From Hesseltinella vesiculosa (Eukaryota > Mucoromycota > Mucoromycetes > Mucorales > Cunninghamellaceae): 64,000 nucleotides of DNA. Location: positions 1,691,001 to 1,755,000 of the forward strand of contig MCGT01000001.1 in the NCBI GenBank assembly GCA_002104935.1. Reading direction: 5' to 3'. The position numbers and the translations under genes were made by a program. Shown in pieces: positions 1-10,489 of this stretch (its first letter is position 1; every line of letters starts with the position of its first letter). The notes below the pieces were generated by a model. It searched no databases, was not told where the DNA came from, and saw only the letters and a list, made by a program, of their open reading frames with translations.

Positions 1-1296
1 GATCAACGTAGGTCTAAACATCAAAAAAGGGTCAGGTCGCTCACCTCATTATTATTTGACTTTGACATCAAGTCGATTGTTGGCCTGATCACGTCAACCC
101 ACGGTGCTCTAGCTTCTTTGTACCCAGCCCTCATTTTGACCATCACCAACGTGTCCCCCTACCTCAAGAACCTCTCTGTCACAACAGCTAGCCGCCTTGT
201 CGCCTTGTTCAACTCTGTCTCTGCGCCTGTTTTCATGCTGGCCGACGAAAGCAACCACCGCCTCACCGGCTACCTGCTGGAAATCTTGAACAATATCAGC
301 CAGTACCACTTTGCAGGTTAGTCTTCTCCCTGAAACCCATTCCAAAACAAAAAAGGCTCACCGTTTTCACTTGGTCAAAGACAATCCCAATGTTGTTTAT
401 GCCATTGTGCGTAACCACGCTCGCTTCGACAAGCTTTTCAATTTTGATTTGAACGAAGCCTTGGCCGAGATGGATCGTCTTCGCCAGCTCAAGGAAGAAA
501 GGCGCCAGTCGCTTGAAGGCCACGACCCCAAAGGCGCTGTCACTGTGCAATCGCTGACCGGCTCGCCTCTTTCTCAACATACTTATTCCAAATTCAAACC
601 AACCGATCCATGGGTAAGTGCGCCTCTGCCTATAGGCATGTGAGAACCGAGCCTGATTGCCATTGCGTATATTTTATGTAGGTGCAACTGTGGTACCCTC
701 AATTCCCCATGGAAACGATTCGCGCTATGTTAGGATACTTGGTGCCCCAGGTGGAAAAGAAATGCACTCAAGAAGGCCTGACAACCGATGCCCAGATCCT
801 GGGCTACTTGCGCTCGGTCACCATGGTTGGCATTTTGCCGCAGCGCCACCCCATCTTCATTCGCAAGTTCCAATGGGGCGAAGCCCTGGTGATCTGGTTC
901 CGAAGCATGCTCTGGGGCCAAGCTTACCTTGCCGCCATGCTGTCACACCACAGCCCTTGGAATGGCACCAATGTCCGCCTGTTCCAGATCAAGCACGAAA
1001 AACCAGCCTCGTCCTCTTCTTCTGCCGCCTCGTCGCCCGCCGCCTCTCCCCGGAAACCACGCTCGTCCTTCTCATCTTCGCCCTCTGCTTCAGCCCCCGT
1101 CGCCGCCTCCTCTTCCTTACCAGCTGTCCAGTCTCCTATCACTGCCGCTCGACGTCCCTCCAGCGTCCTCTCCAGCGCTTCTGTCTCCAATTCCACCCCT
1201 CGGCCTTCCATTAATACAGCCCATCCTGTCTCTACCACCCCGCCTGTCCCACCTCCCAAAGACAACGCCCAAACCGCTACCGACATTGAACACTAA
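1..1296 (+). CDS. HID1: HID1/Ftp105-family protein, 3' part
   Basis: C-terminal part of a HID1 (high-temperature-induced dauer formation) family protein, called Ftp105 in fission yeast, a Golgi/trafficking-associated peripheral protein. The gene enters from beyond the left edge. Exons read 1-316, 381-613 and 682-1296. A further intron at about 8-72 (GTAGGT donor) is possible because the first 70 bases code for nothing recognisable. Family landmarks are visible: TNVSPYLKNLS, then NPNVVYAIVR, then WVQLWYPQFPMETI followed by YLVPQVEKKC and VGILPQRHPIFIRKFQ. The last 100 residues are a Ser/Pro/Ala-rich tail without homology to the family core. Splice phases join without a stop. Confidence in the family is high; the exact first exon boundary is uncertain. 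Confidence -1.
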
Positions 1297-2340
1297 CAAA
1301 ATAAACCCACCTTTTTGCTCCATCACGGATTTTCATACAAGTTAGCTGACGTAAACGTGATCCAAATCAAACCTTTTTTTTTTTTCAGCGAGTCCTGGGC
1401 AACTGGTCGAAAGTTGCGATGCATGATGATCAGCTAGCTTGTGACGAGGAGCCCGCAGCCTACCAACCTGGCCTGAGCAAAGGATGCGAAAAAAAAAAGA
1501 GATAAAAGGAGTGCCATGATGCTCAGCCCTTTTGCGTTCAGGGCCATTGGTAATCAGACTGTTAGCTCTTGGCTTGACGATTTAAGGTGGATGTAGTTTT
1601 CACCATGGCCATTTCTCATCATTTTGCTCTCGTATGCAAAAGCTGGCACGAATTTATTTAGGCCAATAATGTTGCACTGTGTTTTTTTCAATATTTTAGC
1701 TGGGGGAGGCGTCGGAGAAACTGGCCAAAAGTTGGCTGGGCAGCCATTTCCAATCGACGAAATTTTTTTTAGTACCAACATCATTTGTGCGTTTACGTAT
1801 GCCTACAAAATGTCACATCGATAGGATCACTCAAACGTGCTGTGCAAGCATCTTTTATTTTTTGTGAAAAAGAAGTTGGATGGCCACATTCAATCTCCGC
1901 AGTGTCCCTTCCATTCTTGGCCCATCCTCTTCTCACGGCTGCTTGAAAAAAGACGCTGTTTTAATCACGGTCATTGCTCATCGTTTCTTACTCACTTGCA
2001 GCGTTGGGATGAACTTATTTTGAGTAGTTAGAACCACGGTCGTGATCCATTCGAACACTAATCAGCGCAAAGCGAGCGAGCATCTGCTGCCACGTATCGA
2101 AAGAAAAAAAAAAAAAAAAACGTGACTTGATGAGGATACCATCATTGCTACCAACAGAGCGTTAACCAAATGCCATCTAATCTTGAACAGGGCATGGCCT
2201 AGTGGGACAAGACCAGCAGCTCTTGCAACGCCAGGCACAGCTAGGTTTTTTGCGGTCCGCGTTCCGCCATTTCTCCTTTCTTCGTTTTTTTTTTTTTTTT
2301 TTATTTTTGACATCTTGATTTGTGCTCATTTTTACAGTCA
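1297..2340. other. intergenic spacer, HID1 to condensin
   Basis: About 1 kb without a supported gene. It holds several poly-T and poly-A runs. The last bases before 2341 (T-run then TTTTTACAG) look like a 3' splice site, so a 5'-UTR intron of the condensin gene may end here. Confidence -1.
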
Positions 2341-5300
2341 ATGGTCAATCGACAAAGTTTCCAATCGAAGAAGCAACAGACACTTGCTTCGTTGAGCACT
2401 AGTATACCAAACCTTTTTAATGATGCTCAACAAAAGAATGCCGTTCTGACCAAACAAGCCGTGGCGCTGCGAAAGATTCAGGAAACCTGCTGCCTCAATC
2501 ATCCCTTTGTCATTGGCCAGCCACTCGATCTGGACGAGCAAGGTGAAGCTGCATTCAACCAAGAGTTCCTTCGCAATGTCAACAAGATCTTGCTACGACG
2601 CCGACGAGAAGCCCATGCCGATAACATTGTGCGGTTTATCGCTACGTTTCTCAACTACACACAAAAACAAGGCAAGTAGCCATGGTCATGGCTTCCTAAG
2701 ATCGCTGACCTTTACTGTAGATGATCCCGCGAGCGATAGAAACAAAAAAAACCAAGCACCACCAGACGACGGCCATACGGATGACCAGCCCAGCCAAGAT
2801 CCATCCTCTACCAACGAGGACCAGGATGATATCAATCATGAACGACAACCATCCCCAGCTGAGCCGATCCCCAGCCAAGACGATGATCCCATGGACGAAG
2901 ACATGCCGGAAACCATGTCATCCCGATTTGTCCGTGTGCTCATGACCTATATCCTCAAGGGTCACACCGCCAAGAGCCAGACCGTGCGTTTGCGTTGCTG
3001 TCAAATCATCGCCCTCAGTGTCAGCTGCCTTGGAGAATTAGAGTAAGCCGCCTTATTGCTACTCAGCCTGAACAAACCAACATTGGCTCACAACGTTTCC
3101 CCACCTTCATAGTGAGGATCTGTACCAGCAACTGAAAATGGTATTGTTCGAACGGGTCCGCGACAAGGAACCCTCCGTGCGCATTCAGGCTGCAAACGCC
3201 TTGTCCAAGCTGGAAATCTCGGATGAAGAGCCCGACCCTTTTGATCAAATGAACATCTCCCAAAAGCTCATCCACCTGCTCAGGACTGACTCCAGCGCGT
3301 AAGCCCTTCACAAAGCGGCCAATCATAACCGTGCCTGATCTTTTGTCTTTTCTTTTTGATCTCACCAGCGAAGTGCGTCGCGTCGTCATCTTGAACTTGG
3401 AGCTCAACCCAACCACGCTGCCACACCTGATTGAACGTGCAAGAGACACCGATGCCCTCAACCGTCGCCTGGTGTTTTCTCACGCCCTCCACGAACACCT
3501 CGACGACTTCCGCACCATTCCCGTACCTGATCTCTACCGCCTGATCAAATGGGGCTTGAATGATCGTGATCCATCCGTGCGGGAAGCTGCCACCCGCATG
3601 ATCACTGGACCGTGGATCAACCAGGCCGGTAACAATTTGCTCGAGGTAGGTGCACTGAAAATATCGACCGAACCATTGGCCCTTATCCCTCTTTCTTTCT
3701 TTCTTTGCATTCAGTTCCTGGAACGCATGGATGTGATGGATATGGTGAATATGGAAACAAGCGAAAAGATGCTGACCACTCTATTGGAAAAGCGCAAGGA
3801 CAGCCTTTCGTTAAAATTCGAAGGTAAACCTGAACCACTGCACTTCAGTTCGCTCATCCCCCCCCTTTTTTTTTATTACGCTCTTCTAAACCTTTAGATG
3901 AATTCTGGCAAAACCTCACACCTGAAAGTGTATTTCTGGCGCGCTTCTACATCAAAGTGCTCATTGAAAACGAGGCAAGTTGCCATTGGCGCCAAAGGCA
4001 CACTTGTGCACTTGGGGGTCTAAGTATATTTTTTTTTTTTTTTTTCGCAGATGGACGACAAATTGGAAGTGGTGCTACCGGAGTTGACACGTCTGGCCTT
4101 TTATATCCAACATTACAACCAGCTATGGCAACAGGCATCGCATGATTCCGAAGCTCATTATGAATTCATCGTTGGCCAACTCTTTGAAATCGGCAAAAAC
4201 CTCGACTACGCTGACGAAGTAGGTCGACGCAAGATGTATGAAACTCTAAGTAAGTTTTGAGCGCAAGTGAGGTCGCCATGCCCAAGTCCAGGCGAATCCT
4301 TCTCATTTTTTTTTTCCTTCACAGAAACTCTGGCGCTGATTCCAGATATCCCTGAAGAGTATTTGGAACACATCGCTGATCTTTTGAGCCTGGTGGCGAT
4401 GGACGAGCCTGATTATACACGCATGATTGTCGACATTATTGGTGATATCCAAGATGCTGTGGAACCCGACGATACAGTGAGTTGCTCGGCGAAAGGGAGA
4501 CCATGCGGTCGCGACCCAACGTGATGCTGATTTTCCTTTTTTTCAAATAGGATTTTGATGGGCGAAACAAACGACTTCGATTTGACGACGATGTGGTCAT
4601 CAAGGTTGAAGAAGGCGATGAGCCTGATGCTGCAGCCCTTAGCATCATGTATGGCCGACTAAAGTGTCTCACGCTGTGCAAATTCATGCTCCAGCGCTGT
4701 GAATTGGTAAATAGAACCTCCTAAAAGTACACCACACCCCTTCACATTGCTCACTTTTTATCTTTGCTTCTCAAGTCGCTGAACAACAACACGTCGATTT
4801 ATGGGATTCTGAATGACATGGTCATCCCAGCTGTGCAAAACTCGGAAGCACTGCTGCGGGAAGAAGGTTTGCATTGTCTCGGCCTTGCATGCCATTTGGA
4901 CAAAGTAAGCGACCACCGCAGGCTCTCCTTGCACATCATCTTACGATATTTTTTTCCTTTTTTTTTTTTTTCGCTCCAAGTCTGTGGGCATCCACAACGT
5001 CCCCATGTTTATCAAGTGTGTCCAGAGCGGACATGACGAACTGAAGAACAAGGCGTTAATGGTAGCTTTGGACAAAAAAAAATGACAGAGACTTGCTGCT
5101 CACCTTTTTATGGCTAGACCTTGTTTGATCTGATATCCAAATATGGTTACCATGCCATCGCCGAGAAATCACCAGATGTAGGTGACCCGAGCCTAAACCT
5201 CATGACCCCTTCCATTCATTTTTTTCTCTCCAGGTCCGAAGTGTTTTTGAATACTGTCTGGACCATGACAATGAAAAGCTACAAGCTACCACCACCGAAG

Positions 5301-6245
5301 GTTTGGCCAAAGTCATGCTATCACGTCAACTGAAGGACGACGAGGTGCGGATGAAGAGAAAAACTAGCCTGCCGTCTCATTTTCGTCTGCCTTTGCCTAG
5401 ATGCTCAAGCTGCTGACTGTGCTGTACTTTTTCCCTACAACCATGGAAAACGGCTCGGTCCAACAGTGCCTCACCTATTTCTTTCCTGCATACTGCCACT
5501 CCAATGCCGAAAACCAACAGTCCATGGCAAGAGTAAGTCCCCCACGTCGTTTGTTTCAGTGGACCTTGACGCTTTTATTCTGTAGATTGCTGTGTCTGCT
5601 ATCCAAGAGCTCGTAGACACATACCTGGATTTGCAAGAGGACGAAAAGATGATTGATCCCAAACGCATTTCCGAGATGATGGCGGATTGGACAGATCCGA
5701 GACAGTTGGTGGTGTAAGCGTAGAAAGAGAGGGTCCATGACCAGGGATCGTCATACGAGGTCTCAATCTTACATTCTACCCTTTTGGTGTAGACCTGAGC
5801 AGCAGGAAACCAACAAAGGTGTCCAAGGACCCATGGCTCTTGAAGTAGTCCAAGTGCTGGTGACCTGCAACAAGAATGACGATGGTAAGTAGCAAAGTGA
5901 AAGTACCTGGAAAGTCCTGCTGTCACTCACTTTTTTTATTATTTGCGGGGGATGCTCAGTGCTGCGCAAAACCATGATCCAGACACTCGCTCGATTTTAC
6001 CTGCAGCATGTAGATCCTCACATTGGGACAGAAATCCTGTCTCTAGCCAATCAACTGGAACGGGTAAGCCTATTTCAAAAAAGCAAAGTGATCCTCATGC
6101 CTCATTTTTTACCTAGGAACGACCCATCAAAGAATATGTGTTCCGTAATCAATTCCAAAAGGTGATTAAAACTCTCAGCAAATCACTCCCTACATCTACA
6201 CCCACTCAACCTACGCAAGAAGCTGACATGAACGAATCTTCATAA
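2341..6245 (+). CDS. YCG1: Condensin complex subunit 3 (CAP-G/Ycg1/Cnd3)
   Basis: HEAT-repeat non-SMC subunit of condensin, which binds DNA and compacts mitotic chromosomes in the nucleus. Predicted 924 aa, within the family range of roughly 875-1035. Eighteen exons: 2341-2671, 2721-3042, 3113-3298, 3369-3645, 3715-3823, 3898-3974, 4051-4249, 4325-4476, 4551-4706, 4776-4904, 4981-5061, 5118-5177, 5234-5344, 5401-5532, 5586-5713, 5793-5884, 5960-6063, 6117-6245. HEAT-type segments typical of CAP-G are visible (KDKEPSVRIQAANALSKLE; NDRDPSVREAATRMI; a WQNLTPESVFLARFY block followed by MDDKLEVVLPELTRL). An acidic low-complexity insert lies around residues 112-175. Introns 1 and 6 use GC donors (GCAAGT); the reading frame requires both. 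An AATAAA signal lies at 6250-6255. Confidence -1.
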
Positions 6246-6403
6246 ATATAATAAAAATCAATGACCTCATTCTGTACCTTGCCTCGGTGCACACATTGTT
6301 TTTGGGTTCCTCCTTTTTTTGTGTTCCTGATTTTTTTTAATTTTGGCTTTTTGCCTTCCTCTTTTGCTTTTTTTTTTTTTTTTTTTTTTTTTCGATATTT
6401 AGC

Positions 6404-7853
6404 ATGACGTTCAAGGATTTACAGTATTCGATTGGCAAATTGAGCAGTGATGTCCAGTCGCACATGGCCAAGAACAATCCACTTCACAACCAAAACACCA
6501 AGGCTTTGTCAGTTTGGATTTCCCATGAACGCCATGACCTGGCGGCCATGAAGACATTGGCCTACCAAAAACAAGACACCAACAACAGTTTCCGTGAATG
6601 GACAGCCCATACCCACGAGCCTTGGAACCAAGATGAAGAATTCACCGACATTCAGGTATAACATCCTGACTGCATGAGCAGGCGGCAAAGCAAAGAAAGA
6701 GAATCGTGTCATGGCTGTTTGGATACTGACGCTTGCTGTTGTCACTTGCCTCAGGATATTGGAGATCGCCTCGCTACCTTGTTACAAGAACAAGCTCGCA
6801 TTGAACAGGCATATGCAGGTAACAAAGTGGAGAAAACAGGAAGATCCAGCTAAGGAGTCAGCAAGCTGACACGCTTTCCCCTCCAAAAAAAAAAAAGCTC
6901 GCTATCAGCAATACCGACACGCCATCAAGTCGATCCGCGAACGAGAAGATCGGCTGTGTGACCAACGGGAAAAGTTAAAGGCGTTAACGAGCCGGCTTCA
7001 GCACTTGGACAAGTCCAACCCCGCGTCTCCTCGGCGCCAAACCATCGAAAAGGAGCGCGACGTCCTGAGTAAGGAAGCCCACGAGCACGAGCTGGCCCTT
7101 GGCGACTTCAAACGTTGCATGTTGCGCGAAGCCTTTTACCTGCGCTTCAATGCCATGGACGAATATGCCGATAAGATGAAAATGATCGCTGGCTTTGGCA
7201 AATATATCGTCGACCTCCTGGACATCGAGCCAACACCCCTTGCTCCTGGGTCGTCCGCCGCTGCCTCCACATCGCCAACGTCACCCGTACGCCCTGCCTA
7301 TGTAGGCGAGACCCAGTCCAAGCTCATTCTGGATGACTGCATGCTAGCGTTGGAGCAATGGACACCGTCCGAGGACGAAGAACGACCAACGCTGGCCCAT
7401 CTGCTGACCACGCCGCTGGACGACGACGACCATCTCGATGCCACCCTTCTGAGCGATCTAGACATTCATGACAACCATCATCGCTTCCGGCCACGACGTG
7501 AACCCCAAAATACATACCCGCCTCCTCTGCCTACGCCGCAAGACGAGTGCGACGTCGACTTACCTCGGGATGAAAAAAAGAGTGACGTCTCAGGCTTTCC
7601 AGCGCCCCTGACTAGCCCCTCGTCACTGCCCGTCCCACCGCCATCCTATGAATCGATTAGTACAAACCAATCTCGCGCGGACGATAACAACGATACGCTG
7701 CCACCCCCTCGCCATTCCCCCGCCGATGTTGACTACCATCAGCTCTTTCATGCCCATGGACCCACCCTGTCCCGCCAACCCTCCTCTTATCGTCGGCCCT
7801 CCTACGCTGACTATTCGCGCTCTTACTTTGATAAAAAAGAAGCGAACAGGTGA
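6404..7853 (+). CDS. PIL1: Eisosome core component Pil1/Lsp1-like (BAR domain)
   Basis: Homologue of Pil1/Lsp1, the BAR-domain proteins that polymerise under the plasma membrane to form eisosomes. Predicted 423 aa from exons 6404-6655, 6755-6818 and 6898-7853. The Pil1 domain occupies about residues 1-270; visible landmarks are QYSIGKLSSDVQ near the N-terminus, ARYQQYRHAIKSIREREDRL, the NPASPRR segment, a LREAFYLRFNAMDEYADK helix and IAGFGKYIVDLLD. The last 150 residues are acidic and Pro/Ser-rich, probably disordered. The second intron ends in a run of A immediately before AG, an unusual 3' splice site forced by the frame. It lies 158 bp downstream of the condensin gene on the same strand. 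Assignment is firm. Confidence -1.
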
Positions 7854-8200
7854 TTTTTTTTTGATTAATTTAATTATAAAAAAGTAAAAACTTTCACTTT
7901 CTTCCTGGTGTTCAAGTTGTCATTTTTGTGTTTGCCCTCATCTTTTTTTATGTCATATACTTTTGGGGCTGCCGCTATCCCTTCCCTTTCTCTTTTTAAA
8001 CTTCCTTTCCTTCGTTTTTCTACCGCCTTTTTTTTTTTTTTATTGTCAAGGTTAAGCACCGAACGGATTCGGTAGGTTGCTTGTTTAACATCTTTTCACT
8101 TTGTGCCAAATTACTCATTCTTATTTTTACCATGAATAAAGGTGCCATATTTTAGCAGTCAGAACTACAACACTGGCCACTTTTCTCGGCCTATTTTGCC
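7854..8200. other. intergenic, A/T-rich
   Basis: No gene seen. At 8174-8183 lies a single copy of the satellite core word TGGCCACTTT, about 0.65 kb left of the main array. Confidence -1.
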
Positions 8201-8440
8201 ATGATCGAGATCACGAGGGACCGTGCCATCTGCATGTTTTACTATGAAGAATACAATAATGCCAATGTCGCTCGACTACGACAAAGGATTGACAACATGG
8301 AAGGGATCGACATCTGCTATACGAATGATCCACTTGAACCTTTGCTGTTGACTTCAAAGTCCATCAACATCAATCCACTGAAATATCACCGTTACCCTGC
8401 CTTATTAAATAAGCAGGAAAATGTCCAAACAGATGCATGA
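8201..8440 (+). pseudogene. truncated copy of the 318-aa island gene
   Basis: A 79-codon reading frame homologous to the N-terminal exon of the gene at 10490-11634 on the opposite strand. Both share the words ITRDRA(V/I)CMFY, R(Q/T)RID.MEG, ICYT(N/D)DPLEP and NP(L/F)KY in the same order. It stops at about the position where the intact copy has its first intron, and nothing downstream resembles the later exons of that copy. It may be a relic of an inverted duplication, or a short paralogue; transcription cannot be judged from sequence. Confidence -1.
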
Positions 8441-8815
8441 AGCTCAAAATTGAGCGATTGCTACCACACTTTACTTTATTGTTTCTGCCTTAAAAGCAGT
8501 TATAAAACTAAGCTGCAGCAGAAAATTTACAATTGTTCATTATCTGAATTCCACAGTTGTAGATGAGTCTGCAAGAGAAGTGAGGCTCGTAAGGGATTGT
8601 ATAGAGTGCAATGAGTTAATAGTTCATAAAAATTATATCGTATGGGAGCCAAGATGACGCCAGATGACCGGTATAATTAAGATTGCATCGCACACAAGCA
8701 AAAGCTTACAACGCCATGTTTAAGGCATCAAGCCAGTCACATTGACACACTTCGTATATGCGACCTAGAATCCATGGTTTTACTGTATGACTTAGGACAA
8801 GTACGCTTTTGACCG
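8441..8815. other. spacer between truncated paralogue and satellite
   Basis: No coding potential or recognisable element seen; A/T-rich and lacking the satellite words until about 8816. Confidence -1.
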
Positions 8816-8894
8816 TTTCTTTCAAAGTGGCCAGTTTTTTTTCTAAGCGGCCATATTTTTCAAAGTGGGAAAAAATTAACCACTATGACTATGA
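8816..8894. repeat. degenerate and partly inverted satellite monomers at left edge
   Basis: The words CAAAGTGGCCAG (8824-8835) and AAGCGGCCAT read as the reverse complement of the array core CTGGCCACTTTG. They are followed by diverged forward copies (AACCACTATGACTATG, GGGCCACTTTGATG). So the left border contains inverted and decayed monomers, unlike the uniform interior. Confidence -1.
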
Positions 8895-10085
8895 AAATGG
8901 GCCACTTTGATGTAAAAATTGGCCACTATCACTGTAAAAATTGGCCACTTTGAAAAAACTGGCCACTTTGAAAAAAAATTGGCCACTATCACTGTAAAAA
9001 CTGGCCACTTTGAAAAAAAATTGGCCACTATCACTGTAAAAATTGGCCACTTTGAAAATAAATTGGCCACTATCACTGCAAAAATTGGCCACTATCACTG
9101 TAAAAACTGGCCACTTTGAAAAAAAATTGGCCACTATCACTGTAAAAATTGGCCACTTTGAAAAAACTGGCCACTTTGAAAAAAAATTGGCCACTATCAC
9201 TGTAAAAACTGGCCACTTTGAAAAAAAATTGGCCACTATCACTGTAAAAATTGGCCACTTTGAAAATAAATTGGCCACTATCACTGCAAAAATTGGCCAC
9301 TATCACTGTAAAAACTGGCCACTTTGAAAAAAAATTGGCCACTATCACTGTAAAAATTGGCCACTTTGAAAAAACTGGCCACTTTGAAAAAAAATTGGCC
9401 ACTATCACTGTAAAAATTGGCCACTTTGAAAAAACTGGCCACTTTGAAAAAAAATTGGCCACTATCACTGTAAAAATTGGCCACTTTGAAAAAACTGGCC
9501 ACTTTGAAAAAAAATTGGCCACTATCACTGTAAAAATTGGCCACTTTGAAAAAACTGGCCACTTTGAAAAAAAATTGGCCACTATCACTGTAAAAATTGG
9601 CCACTTTGAAAAAAAATTGGCCACTAATGCACTTTGAAAAAAAATTGGCCACTATCACTGTAAAAATTGGCCACTTTGAAAAAAAATTGGCCACTATCAC
9701 TGTAAAAATTGGCCACTTTGAAAAAAAATTGGCCACTATCACTGTAAAAATTGGCCACTTTGAAAAAACTGGCCACTTTGAAAAAAAATTGGCCACTATC
9801 ACTGTAAAAATTGGCCACTTTGAAAAAACTGGCCACTTTGAAAAAAAATTGGCCACTATCACTGTAAAAATTGGCCACTTTGAAAAAACTGGCCACTTTG
9901 AAAAAAAATTGGCCACTATCACTGTAAAAATTGGCCACTTTGAAAAAATTGGCCACTTTGAAAAAAAATTGGCCACTATCACTGTAAAAAATTGTGCCAC
10001 TTTGAAAAAAAAGTGTGCACTTTGACTAGAAAAGTGTGCACTTTGACTAGAAAAGTGTGCACTTTGAAAAAAAAGTGTGCACTTT
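8895..10085. repeat. 60-bp-period satellite (TGGCCAC array)
   Basis: Tandem array of about 1.2 kb. The clean unit is 60 bp, made of three sub-monomers that each begin (T/C)TGGCCAC: an 18-mer and a 20-mer of the type GGCCACTTTG + A-run, and a 22-mer of the type GGCCACTATCACTGTAAAAA. Units at 9361-9600 are identical over four successive 60-bp lines, and others at about 9721-9960 nearly so. A longer 208-bp repeat is seen in the left half: the variant word TTTGAAAATA recurs at 9051 and 9259. The right edge (9990-10085) decays to GTGTGCACTTTG units. Because 60 is a multiple of three, long frames run through it on both strands; these are not genes. Confidence -1.
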
Positions 10086-10098
10086 GAAATACGAAATG

Positions 10099-10112
10099 GT
10101 TGCCATGGTAAC
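10099..10112. promoter_or_regulatory. RFX/Crt1-type X-box
   Basis: GTTGCCATGGTAAC matches the full RFX-family consensus GTNRCC-NN-RGYAAC at every position. RFX proteins (Crt1/Rfx1, Sak1 in yeasts) bind such X-boxes. It stands just past the right edge of the satellite and about 380 bp beyond the stop codon of the minus-strand island gene. Function here is inference. Confidence -1.
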
Positions 10113-10489
10113 GCTAAAGTTCATTTTTTATGGATCAATTTTTACGTTTGGGCTTGCCAATAAAATGGATGGAACAACGTGAAAGAGAGGAATGTGGAAA
10201 AAGAGAGGCGAAAGGGGGAAATTGGGAAAAGTGAAGGGTAAATGAATGGTGGGGGATAAAAGGGCGGTAGCAGGAGCAACGAGGGCTGGCTACTTTGATC
10301 GAGGCACGGTGCATGTTCTGCCTGAAAAGTCTTTCAACACATTTGGATCGTTTAGCACCTGGTTGCGGCTAATACACAGGATTGTGTCGTCCACAACCAG
10401 GTTATCAACGATCAGTTTGTCAAGGCTCGGGTGGTTACTAAAAAGAATATAGGGTCATTCACACAACACTCACAGCGCTTTTCCTTGAT
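10113..10489. other. spacer right of satellite
   Basis: About 380 bp downstream of the island gene's stop codon. Purine-rich (GAAAGAGAGG-type) at its left; no gene supported on either strand. Confidence -1.

Noticed and set aside
8876..10025. Long repetitive frames (up to 239 codons) on both strands with SKWPIFTVIVANFF or GHFEKKLATITVK repeats
   Set aside because: They arise because the satellite period of 60 bp is a multiple of three and lacks stops in some phases; both strands are equally open.
8895..10085. Centromere core or CRISPR array
   Set aside because: Array is only 1.2 kb between active genes; repeats are contiguous without unique spacers. Known Mucor centromeres are not simple satellites of this kind.
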